Positions 36,178-44,897 of a stretch of 64,000 nt of DNA are shown here, piece after piece. The position numbers were made by a program, and so were the translations under genes. This stretch comes from Tetraselmis striata. Its lineage: Eukaryota > Chlorophyta > Chlorodendrophyceae > Chlorodendrales > Chlorodendraceae. The notes under the pieces were generated by a model, which saw only the letters and a list, made by a program, of their open reading frames with translations, did not search any database and was not told where the DNA came from. Location: NCBI GenBank assembly GCA_006384855.1, contig VCJN01001915.1:37415-101414 (forward strand), in the 5' to 3' direction. Numbering within the stretch: position 1 is the first letter of the stretch; each line of letters opens with the position of its first letter.

Positions 36178-38878
36178 GTCGGAGGTTGCCTCCATGTATC
36201 TCCAAGGTCGCCTGCCCGGGTGGTTCAACCGGCTCTTCGCCTCTGCTAGGCTCGTGGCACCTGTCAAGAAGCTAGGCGAGGGGAGGGCCCCGGACGTGCG
36301 GCCTGTGGCAGTCGGGGAGGCGGAGCGGCGCGCAGCGGAGCGGGCAGTGGTTGACAACATGAAGGAGGCATACGTGTCGGTGCTCGCTCCATCTCAGCTC
36401 GGCGTTGGCATTCCCGCGGGCGACTCTGTGCTCATCCACGGCGTCCGGCTCATCGCCGAGAAGCTTGGCCCACGTGCCGTCATCGTCCACACAGACCTTC
36501 GCAACGCTTACAACGAAGCATGGCGCCGCACCATCATCCAGCGCCACATCGATTGCTCTCCACTACACCCTGTCATCCCTGCGCTCCTAGCCTCCCTCTC
36601 CACGGACTCGTATCTGGTCGTGGACGACCGGTCCGCCCCTCTGCGGTCGGAGGACGGCGTGCAACAGGGCGCACCTTTGGCCACGACTTCCTTTTGCGTC
36701 GCGATTCACCCCGAGGTGCAGCAGTGTGATACCACGTTGGAGGTCAATGACGGGGCGGCGCGCTTCAACGCCGACGATGGAATTTTGGTGGGCCTTCCGG
36801 AGCACGTTTGGCCGGCTCTTCACGCTTTCCGCACGTCCATCAAGGCGTCCGTGGGGCTTGAGGTGCGCTTCGACAAGATGCAGGCGTACAGCGCAGACAT
36901 GGAGGCGGCGCGGCGTGAGGCTCCGGCCGACATCGAGTGGCCAGAGCTAGATGGCCATCACGGCATCGCGGTCCTCAACGTGCCGCTCGGATCGCCAGAG
37001 TATGTGCAGGCGTACATGCGCGGCAAGGCGGAGGAGCTACGAGAGGAGGTGGACGCTAGCCTGAGCAAGCTTCTGTCTGCCAAGCCCAGCCGTCGGTACA
37101 CCCACGCCTTGCATCACCACGCATGGGCCCTGCTCAAGCATTGCATGCAACACAAGGCGGGGTATTGGCTCCGCAATTGTCTTCCGTCCGAGGTGGAGGC
37201 CTTTGCGGAGGCGGTGGATGCCACCATCCTCGCGGCGGTCGAGCGGGTGCTAGGGGTCTCTTTTGATCCCTCCACGTACGGCACCGACACCAATCCGGTG
37301 GTCACCGATTTCTTGGCGGAGCTTTTGCACGACCCCGACCCCATGGCAGCGGAGGTGGCTACCTTGAGCGAGGATGCAGTGGCCAGGGCGCGCAGCAGGC
37401 TTCACCTCCCCACTCGATTGAAGGGAGCTGGCATCCGCCGCATGGCTACCGTTCGTGATGCCGCCTTCATCGGCTGCATGAACGCCATCCTCCCAAGGTT
37501 CCTGACTAAGAACTCCGGCACCAACACCCCCACCCCTGGTTTCTTCGACCCACAGCTCGGGTCCGTACTTGGCCGAGGCAGCTTCAACGCAAATTCTTCC
37601 GCCCGCCAGTATGACCACTTCCTCAACGATGCTCATGGGTCGGACAGCTACGCCGCGGAGATGCGCGAGGCGTGGGGCCGCCTCCAAGCGGCTACTGCTG
37701 GCCATCTCGGCGACGCAGATGCACGCCAGATGGAGCGGGAAGTGGAGGCTGCGTCGGGCTCGCAAAAGGAGCTGACGGCATTTCTAGACCAGGCCAACAA
37801 CTCTCGGCTTCGAAATGAGGTGTGCGCTCTCCCTGCCACATGTAGGGAACGGATCTTGTTCAACCAGCTCGACGCGGCGTCAGGCATGTGGACAGTGGCC
37901 ATCCCCACCGCGCGGACAGCCATGACTCCGCATGAGCTGCGGGAGGTCGCTGCCGGGTACTTCTTTCTGCCTAGCCCGTGCTTGGCCCCGGTGGTTGGGT
38001 GCCAGATTATTCTGCCCTCGACGGAGCACAACCCCGTCATTGTTGATCTATACGGCGACGCGCTCATGAACCTCCCGGCGCCTGGAGACGCTCACTGGCG
38101 TGTACAGCACGACGCTATCGCAGATGCCTTCCGCGATCACTGTGTTCACGACCTAGGTATCGCGGTACGGCGGGAGGTGGATGACTTGTTCCAGCAGGCA
38201 GTGCCTCTCGGCAACACCGTACCCCGGGATGAACTCAAGGACCTAGTGCCGGACGCAGAGCTCTCCCTTCCGGCGTTCAACGTCGTGACCGGGAGCTATG
38301 ATCCCCGGAGCTTGAAGTCCACGCTGCTAGAGTTCAAGACTATGCGGTACGGGGTCAAGTACACTTCAGTGCCCCGGGCCACAGCTGTGGATCGGTTTGA
38401 GCGCTCCCTGTTGGGCGACATACAACGGGGGTTGGCTGCGCGGGACGCGGCGTGGCACAACACAGAGCCCGGACACAAGGGTCCTCTTCGAGACATCCTG
38501 GATATGTCGGAGTACACGGGCATGGTCTTCGGCACAGTGGGTGAGGTGAGCAAGGGGGTGCACCGCACAGTGCGTGGTATCGCATGCTTGGCTGCGGACC
38601 GGGGTGCCCTCTCATCGCGGGGCACTCGGTGCATCACCCGGGCTCACCAGGAGGCCTTGCTCGCAAGAGATTTCCTCGGGGTCCTGAGCTTGGTGGCCGC
38701 TCGAGAGCGTGCTCGCTGCCTCATCAGACGGCGCAGATTCGTCTCCCATCCCGTTGCTGAAGCTGCACAGCACGTCCGAGGATCACCCACACACACACGT
38801 GCTCCCGTGGCCCGGACTCTGAACCGCGTGCGCATCACTCATCCATCCCGCCTTATGCGGGATGCGGGCCGCTTTTAG
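35255..38878 (+). CDS. Chimeric 1207-codon ORF: LINE A RT fused in frame to LINE B
   Basis: One uninterrupted frame runs from the middle of the LINE A RT (near FADD) through the A/B junction at 36,177/36,178 and across the whole nested LINE B to its stop. The LINE B part contains its own pre-RT region, RT motif A (VIVHTDLRNAYNEAWRR), motif B (GVQQGAPLATTSFC), a variant motif C (RFNADDGILVG), and the endonuclease-like C-terminus (LLEFKTMRYG, MVFGTVGEVSKG). It is coding-like throughout and the nested copy looks young. Whether the fusion is ever translated is unknown. It is an accident of insertion phase, not an ancestral protein. Confidence 0.8.
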   Translation: MQAVVARTAADTFCQSFADDCGAATAAAHVPRVFDEYCTELSKVGLVVQDSKTRYVRHPGDSESELRTVREKLAPGGFRTPADDPVQDGAVYLGAPISHYPEWMTGALGRRREAHATLLERIASFGTSGYGCHHGAMRLLVVCAVRQTGFLSRMMPPSELDTFLEAVDAANISAAFSLLGLDACDQSTPRMEAAIVQMSMPADFGGLNLALLQSEAPAAFYSAQSVVLPKLVREYGPALGPLYEAVRAEVSSVATSALPWARETRRVYETVRALTTLPQEDVRRARAAYGHAHEIFELLTVSNATTTMSEVASMYLQGRLPGWFNRLFASARLVAPVKKLGEGRAPDVRPVAVGEAERRAAERAVVDNMKEAYVSVLAPSQLGVGIPAGDSVLIHGVRLIAEKLGPRAVIVHTDLRNAYNEAWRRTIIQRHIDCSPLHPVIPALLASLSTDSYLVVDDRSAPLRSEDGVQQGAPLATTSFCVAIHPEVQQCDTTLEVNDGAARFNADDGILVGLPEHVWPALHAFRTSIKASVGLEVRFDKMQAYSADMEAARREAPADIEWPELDGHHGIAVLNVPLGSPEYVQAYMRGKAEELREEVDASLSKLLSAKPSRRYTHALHHHAWALLKHCMQHKAGYWLRNCLPSEVEAFAEAVDATILAAVERVLGVSFDPSTYGTDTNPVVTDFLAELLHDPDPMAAEVATLSEDAVARARSRLHLPTRLKGAGIRRMATVRDAAFIGCMNAILPRFLTKNSGTNTPTPGFFDPQLGSVLGRGSFNANSSARQYDHFLNDAHGSDSYAAEMREAWGRLQAATAGHLGDADARQMEREVEAASGSQKELTAFLDQANNSRLRNEVCALPATCRERILFNQLDAASGMWTVAIPTARTAMTPHELREVAAGYFFLPSPCLAPVVGCQIILPSTEHNPVIVDLYGDALMNLPAPGDAHWRVQHDAIADAFRDHCVHDLGIAVRREVDDLFQQAVPLGNTVPRDELKDLVPDAELSLPAFNVVTGSYDPRSLKSTLLEFKTMRYGVKYTSVPRATAVDRFERSLLGDIQRGLAARDAAWHNTEPGHKGPLRDILDMSEYTGMVFGTVGEVSKGVHRTVRGIACLAADRGALSSRGTRCITRAHQEALLARDFLGVLSLVAARERARCLIRRRRFVSHPVAEAAQHVRGSPTHTRAPVARTLNRVRITHPSRLMRDAGRF
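36159..36177 (+). repeat. Target-site duplication, left, of nested LINE B copy 2
   Basis: CAGTAATGCTACGACCACC (19 bp) at the end of the upstream LINE A sequence, repeated at about 38,936-38,954 where LINE A resumes. Confidence 0.88.
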
Positions 38879-38935
38879 GCGGCTTGCTGTGTTGATTTTC
38901 TAATTCTGGGGAACTGCCCTTTTTGTAATTCACAC
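36178..38935 (+). mobile_element. LINE family B, copy 2 (nested in LINE A copy 2)
   Basis: A 2.76-kb insertion. It starts at ATGTCGGAGGTTGCC, inside what copy 3 shows to be a longer coding region, so it is 5'-truncated but keeps the entire RT and C-terminus. It ends with the 3' UTR GGCGGCTTGCTGTGTTG...TTTGTAATTCACAC. Of the three copies it is the only one with the RT in a single open frame. The 19-bp duplication of LINE A sequence on both sides fits target-primed reverse transcription. Confidence 0.92.
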
Positions 38936-39014
38936 CAGTAATGCTACGACCACCGCAGCATCGGATCCAGCAGCTGGTACTACGACCCGTACGGGTACGA
39001 GCACTAGCGGAGGA

Positions 39015-40367
39015 TTGCGCGTCACCACATCTCCTTTTACGGCCACTCCTCTTGGAGTTGGTACTGGTGAGGCCGCCTCTGCTGCCCAGCAATTGCTTCC
39101 TATCGGTGGTACGAGTACTGCCAATACCGTTACTACATGCGCTTTTGTAGCTCTGAAGATACCGTCGCCGGGCGAATTAGTGGCACACCCTCCGTCAGCA
39201 GCCACTGTTTCCCTCCCAAAATCGCTGCCAAGTTCTACTGCTCCGCCCTCGGGTACGGGTTCGGGTGCGACCTCCGATGATCAACCCACGACCATGGTTG
39301 TCCAACGCCACCTCAGCCGTGCGATTCGCTTGCGTGACTTCGTGGCCCTCGATCTCAGCTTCCAACGTACTGGTGCAGCGGCCTCGCGACTTGATACCCT
39401 GCGCATGTACAGCGCGTGCGGGCCGGGCTCCCTATCGCTTTTCCAGTCGGATCACGAGTCCGCCCGCAAGATTCCCCATGCTGCTTATGCGGCCGCCGCT
39501 GCGCGGGTACTGGGCCTTTGCCCGCGCGGAGGTTCCGCGCTTGTCACTTGCCCTGGCCCAACGTGTGGTATTGATCCCTTATGGCTTCGCTCTACGGATG
39601 GCTCGAACCGGAGCGCTACGGATTTCATCGTGGATCATCTACCCATATGCCCCGTAGCGAACTACAAGCACCGCATGCATACCGCTTTGAAGAATCTGTG
39701 GGCATCTGTGGCAATTGATGCGGGGGCGGTGCTTGACCGGGACCGCTCGGGAGCCGGCGACTTGACCCTTGAGACGAGTGGGCTGCGCCCAGCGGACCGC
39801 TCGCGGCCGTCGGACCTGACGCTGGCGGGGTGGGGAGGGGCAGCGTGCGATTACATGATCGACTTCGCGTGTGTGTCCTCCACGACCCCCACTTGGAGCA
39901 ACGACCCCCGCTGGTGCATCCCGGGAATCGCGGCGACCGAGGCGGAGCATGCTAAGTTGGCAGCGGACCGGGCGTCTTCCGCCCCAGTGCAGGGTGTTCA
40001 CCGGTACTACCCTTTTGTGGTTGAGGACCGCGGCCGACTCGGGAAGTCCGCTTTGACTGTGGTCTACATCTTCGCGGTGCTGTTGGCTGTGCGCAACTTC
40101 CCTGGCAGTCCTTCCGCCCCGACCTCTTGCTTTCTTCGTGGTCAATCCGTTCAGGCACTTCGAAACTTTGTCGCCGGCCAACCTGCTGAGTTCCGCCGTC
40201 ACCTGTCGCGCACATGGCGGGGGCTGTTGCAGCGGGTCTCGGCTTGCGTGCATGGTACCCTGGGCGGCATTCTCTCTGCCGGTGTGCAGATGGCCAAGTC
40301 TGATGCGTGTGCTCGTGCCCACTCTGCGTCTTCTCATGTTCCTGCTTCCACCCCGCAGTCGATGTAG
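39015..40367 (+). CDS. LINE A ORF, C-terminal part: CCHC knuckle and REL-like endonuclease
   Basis: A 450-codon open frame that in copy 1 continues directly from the RT part; here it is separated by LINE B copy 2. A Cys/His cluster (CPGPTCG...DHLPICPVANYKHRMH, about residues 179-226) fits the CCHC knuckle of early-branching LINEs. It is followed by GDLTLETSGLRPADR, YMIDFACVSS, EAEHAKLAAD and FVVEDRGRLGKSAL, whose order and spacing match the PD-(D/E)XK-like endonuclease of R2/CRE/NeSL-type elements. That endonuclease would nick the target for priming. The family is known; the assignment here is by motif reading only. The frame is intact to the stop. Confidence 0.7.
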   Translation: MRVTTSPFTATPLGVGTGEAASAAQQLLPIGGTSTANTVTTCAFVALKIPSPGELVAHPPSAATVSLPKSLPSSTAPPSGTGSGATSDDQPTTMVVQRHLSRAIRLRDFVALDLSFQRTGAAASRLDTLRMYSACGPGSLSLFQSDHESARKIPHAAYAAAAARVLGLCPRGGSALVTCPGPTCGIDPLWLRSTDGSNRSATDFIVDHLPICPVANYKHRMHTALKNLWASVAIDAGAVLDRDRSGAGDLTLETSGLRPADRSRPSDLTLAGWGGAACDYMIDFACVSSTTPTWSNDPRWCIPGIAATEAEHAKLAADRASSAPVQGVHRYYPFVVEDRGRLGKSALTVVYIFAVLLAVRNFPGSPSAPTSCFLRGQSVQALRNFVAGQPAEFRRHLSRTWRGLLQRVSACVHGTLGGILSAGVQMAKSDACARAHSASSHVPASTPQSM

Positions 40368-40453
40368 AGGACCTTTCTGATTGCCTTTTATTTTGGTGAT
40401 TTCCGATATCGCCTTCTGCTGCTAGCTCATGTAAGTATATGATCGCTCACCAA

Positions 40454-40470
40454 AAGGATTATTCTACTGC
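40454..40470 (+). repeat. Target-site duplication, right, of LINE A copy 2
   Basis: Exact repeat of the 17 bp at 33,629-33,645; host sequence resumes afterwards. Confidence 0.9.
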
Positions 40471-40639
40471 TGGGCTGGGGGTACGATCGGATCCTATTGA
40501 AACTGGACGGACCCAACAACTAATCCTCACGACATACTACGTGTGAAAAGTCGCTGCGATAAGCACCGGGGTGGGGTACTTCATGTACGCGGTTTTTACA
40601 GGAGTTGTTACTTCAAGTGAAAGTACCTGCTGCCGCAGT
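40471..40639. other. Short intergenic gap between LINE A copy 2 and LINE B copy 3
   Basis: No coding or structural signal seen. Confidence 0.4.
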
Positions 40640-43600
40640 TGTTGCTCAGGGCCCCGGGCCGAGGCGGGCGGCGGCAGCAACACTCCTTGGCGTGGCGCTT
40701 CCGCGCATTCACCGAGCGGCGCATGACTGACCTTGTGCGCTCATGGGACGACGCCCGCACCGAGGCGCTCTATGCCGGACATGCCCGTTAGCGTCGAACG
40801 GACACCGACCTCTGCGGCGCTGTTGGTGGGCACAGGTGACGCTGTGGTGGCGTTGGTGGAGGATGGAGAGCTCTTCCGAGCGGCGGGCTGGCTATCTTCT
40901 AAGGGTAAAGGCGACTTATCCGATTCTGCTATCCTCACCCAGTTGCGCGATAAGCACCCGTCCCGAGGCCACCCGATTCCAGACGCTGCGTATGATATTC
41001 TAGTCGACGAGGCCGCCCTAACGGTGGACATGCGCGTGCCGTACCAACAACTCAGACAAGCATCCTGTGGCGGCGGGGCCCTCAGGCATGCGCAACGAGT
41101 ATCTCCGTTCCTTGGTGGGCGAATAAGCCCCGGCGTCGCGGCATGTGGCGGTCCGCACCATGTCGGAGGTCGCCTCAATGTACCTCCAAGGTCGCCTGCC
41201 CGGGTGGTTCAACCGGCTCTTCGCCTATACTACTAGGCTTGTGGCCGCTGTCAAGAAGCAAGGCGAGGGCGGGGCCCCGGACGTGCGGCCTATTGTGGCA
41301 GTCGGGGAGGCGGAGCGGCGCGCAGTGGAGCGGGCAGTGGTGGACAACATGAAAGAGGCGTAATCCTTATATGTGTCGGTGCTTGCGCCGTCTCAGCCAG
41401 GCATCGGCGTTTCCGCCGGCGACTCGATAGTTCTATGCCCATCCACAGCGTCCGCCTCGTCGCCGAGAAGCTTGGCCCACGTGCCGTCATCGTCCACAGC
41501 GACCTTCGCAACGCTTACAACGAGGCGTGGCGCCGCATCATCATCCAACGCCACATCGATTGCTCTCCTCTACACCATGTCATCCCTGCGCTCATGGCCT
41601 CCCTCTCCACGGATTCGTTTTTGCTCGTGGACGATCGGTCCGCCCCTATGCGGTCGGAGGACGGCGTGCAACAAGGCGCGCCGTTTGCCACGACTTCCTT
41701 CTGCGCCGCGATTCACTACCCCGAGGTGCAGTAGTGCGACAGCACGTTGGAGGTCACTGACGGGGCGGCGCGCTTCAACGCCGACGATGGATACTTAGTA
41801 GGCCTCCCGGAGCACGTTTGGCCGACCCTTCACGCCTTCCGCACGTCCATCAAGGCGTCCGTGGGACTTGAGGTGCGCTTCGACAAGATGCACGCGTACA
41901 GCGCGGACATGGAGGCCGCGCGGCGTGAGGCTTCGGCCGACATCGAGTGGCCCGAGTTGGATGGCCACCACGGCATCCCGGTCCTCAACGTGCCGCTCGG
42001 ATCGCCAGGGTATGTGTAGACCTACTGCGCGGCAAGGCGGAGGAACTACGAGAGGAGGTGGACGCGAGCCTGAGCAAGCTCCTATCTGCCAAGCCTAGCC
42101 GTCGGTACACCCACGCCATGCACCACCACGCATGGGCCATGCTCAAACATTGCATGAAGCATAGTAGGGCGGGGTATCAGCTCCGCATCTGCCTCCCGTC
42201 CGAGGTGGAGGCCTTTGCTGAGGCGGTGGATGCCACCGTCCTCACGGTGGTCGAGCGGGTGCTTGGGGTCTCTTTTGATCCCTCCACGTACGGCACCGAC
42301 ACCAATGCCGGGGTCATCGATTTCCCGGCGGAGGTCTTGCACGACCCTGACCCCATAGCAGCACAGCAAGTGGGTACTTTGAGCGAGGATGCAGTTGCCA
42401 GGGCGCGCAGCAGGCTTCACCTCCCCACTCGGTTGAAGGGCGCTGGCATCCGCCGCATGGCTACCGTTCGTGATGCCGCCTTTATCGGCTGCGTGAATGA
42501 CATCCTCCCGAGGTTCCTCACTAGGAACTCCGACACCAACACCCCCACCCTTGGTTTCTTTGACCCATTGCTTGAGTCCGTACTTGGCCGAGGCAGCTTC
42601 AACGCAGCTTCTTCCGCCCGCCGGTATGACCACTTCCTCAACGAACCTTGTGGGTACGCCGCGGCGGTGCGCGAGGCGTGGGATCGCCTCCAGGCGGGTA
42701 CCGCTGGCCACCTCAGGGACGCAGATGCGCGCATTATGGAGCGGGAAGCGAAGGCTGCGTCGGGCTCGGAGAAGGAGCTGACGGCATTTCTAGACCAGGC
42801 CAACAACTCTCAGCTTCAAAATGAGGTGTGCGCTCTCCCGGTCACATGTAGGGAACGGATTTTGTTCAACCAGCTCGACGCGGCGTCGGGCATGTGGACG
42901 GTGGCCATCCCCACCGCGCGGACGGTCATGACTCCGCATGAGTTGCGGGAGGTCGCTGCCGGGTACTTCTTTCTGCCTAGCCCGTGCTTGGCCCCGGTGG
43001 TCGGGAGCCAGATCATTCTGCCCTCGACAGAGCACAACCCCATCACTGCCGATCTCTATGGAGACGCGCTCATGAACCTCCCGGCACCTGGAGACGCTCA
43101 CTGGCGTGTACAGCACGACGCTATCGCATATATACGCCTTCCGTGATCACTGTGTTCACGATCTCGGTATCGTTGTACGCCGGGAGGTGGATGACTTGTT
43201 CGAGCAGGCAGTGCCTCTCGGCGACACCGTACCCATGAATGAACTTAAGGACCTGGTGCCGGACGCAAAGCTCTCCCTCCCAGGCTTCGACGTCGTGACC
43301 ATGAGGTATGATCCCCGGAGCTTGAAGTCCACGTTGCTGGATTCAAGACGACTATGCGGTATATATATGGGGTCAAGTACACTACTGCGGTGCCCCGGGC
43401 CACGGCTGTGGATCGGTTTGAGCGCTCCCTTCTGGGCGAAATGCAATAGGGGTTGGCAGTAGTGCGGGATGCGGCGTGGCACAGCACGGAGCCGGGACAG
43501 AAGGGTCCTCTTCGAGATTTCTTGGATATGTCGGAGTACACGGGCATGGTCTTCGGCACAGTGGGTGAGGTGAGCAAGGGGGTGCGCCGCATTGTGCGCG

Positions 43601-43990
43601 GTGTCGCATACTTGGCCGCGGATCGGGGTACCCTCTCATCGCGGGGCACTCGGTGCACCACCCGGGCTCACCCTGAGGCCTTACTCGCAAGAGATTTCCA
43701 CGGGGTCCTGAGCTTGGTGGCGGCTCGAGAGCGTGCTCGCTGCCTCATCAGACGGCGCAGATTCGTCCGCCATCCCGTTGCCGAAGCTGCACAGCACGTC
43801 CGGGGATCATCCTCGCACACACGTGCACGAGTGGCCCGGACTCCGAACCGTGCGCGCATCACTCATCCATCCCGCCTGGTGCGGGTTGCGGGCAGCCGCC
43901 TTTTGGCGGCTTGCTGTGTTGATCTTAGTACTGTACCTGTACTAATCCTTACTGCTTTTAGCAGTAGGTGCAGTTGTTATTGGCTTTTTG
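40640..43990 (+). mobile_element. LINE family B, copy 3 (longest 5' extent, heavily broken)
   Basis: Collinear with copies 1 and 2 but extends further 5'. The extra part (about 40,690-41,160) encodes RMTDLVRSWDDARTEALY and the pre-RT motif AAGPSGMRNEYLRSLVGE in shifting frames. The RT region (VIVHSDLRNAYNEAWRR, GVQQGAPFATTSFC, RFNADDGYLVG) and C-terminus follow with many stops. Numerous 3-8 bp insertions absent from copy 2 cause the breaks, e.g. near 41,228, 41,363, 41,709, 42,015, 42,167, 43,130, 43,345 and 43,372. The 3' end is altered by an extra insert at about 43,924-43,980. The 5' boundary is not fixed, and no target duplication was identified. Confidence 0.8.
41947..43146 (+). pseudogene. 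LINE B copy 3 C-terminal fragment (399 codons open)
   Basis: Corresponds to residues after the RT palm in copy 2 (PSRRYTHAMHHHAWA onward). It stays open until a TATATA insertion near 43,130 shifts the frame. Amino-acid differences from copies 1 and 2 are scattered throughout, so this copy is older than the other two. Confidence 0.75.
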
Positions 43991-44528
43991 TAATTCACGC
44001 CGGTACTCGTACTAGCCGGCGCCCGGTGTATAGCGACCAGTTAGGTGCGGTTTGCGGGTACAAGTTAATCCTAACAAGGAAAGATTCAGAATGCAGGGAG
44101 AGTACCCGTAATGGGAGAAGTACGGGGGACAGTCGCTATAGCATACTGCTCGCCACTTAGCATCAATTCATCACATTGGATGGCTGCTCATCCTATATTG
44201 GCTGCTCATCCTTGATAGTTGATTCTTTTTGGTCACAGGGAGAGCGTCAAGAGAATGCACGGAAAGTACTGAGGAAAGAAAAAGCCTACACTTAAGCAGA
44301 ACCCTCTTAGCGCCGGGCCTCCTTGATAGTCAGTCACTTTTCGCCGTGCTGTGCACTGGAGCTCAGATCGATCGCTGCACGGTGGCCGTCCCCATATCGC
44401 TGCATTCTCCTGTCCAACTGCACCCACCTGTGGGTCCTGCACCGCCGACATATCTCGGAAGTTGTCCGCTGCACAGTAACTTTGCCATCCATTTCGGCGC
44501 GCGGCGGCGGGAGTCCGGCGGCACCACG
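43991..44528. other. Upstream flank of GET3
   Basis: Contains the minus-strand copy of the dispersed 31-bp repeat at 44,238-44,268 and a small inverted-repeat-like GTAC-rich patch. The GET3 promoter is presumably here, but no specific element can be named. Confidence 0.4.
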
Positions 44529-44836
44529 ATGGCGGACTTCGTGGACTGCGAGGAGGCGCTGGCGGGCAGCTTGACCAACGTACTGGAGGCGACCTCGCTC
44601 AAGTGGGTGTTCGTGGGCGGCAAGGGCGGAGTGGGCAAGACCACCTGCTCCTGCAGCCTGGCGGTCCAGCTGGCGGGCTGCCGGGGCAAGGTGCTCATCA
44701 TCAGCACCGATCCCGCACACAACCTGAGCGACGCCTTCCGGCAGAAATTCACCAAGACGCCCACGCTCATCCAGGGCTTCGACAACCTCTACGGCATGGT
44801 GGGTTTTCTCACTTGCCATCAGAAGGGAATGCGTGG

Positions 44837-44897
<61 letters not shown>

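Larger units (their letters stand above)
33646..40453 (+). mobile_element. LINE family A, copy 2 (5'-truncated), with nested LINE B
   Basis: About 4.05 kb of family A sequence plus a 2.76-kb nested LINE B. It begins at CCGTGCCGCCACCTG, equivalent to about 6815 in copy 1, so the N-terminal finger region is missing. It ends after a short 3' UTR (about 40,368-40,453) without poly-A. The RT boxes are intact apart from two small frameshifts: an extra T in the homopolymer at 35,101-35,107, and a 1-bp loss near 35,205, which restores the frame. Domain order is RT, linker, CCHC knuckle, endonuclease-like domain, as in REL-type LINEs with one ORF. Confidence 0.9.

Noticed and set aside
44229-44528. 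Upstream in-frame extension of GET3
   Set aside because: The frame is open upstream, but the sequence is not like a transit peptide or the family N-terminus, and [15 protein letters not shown] fits the usual start.
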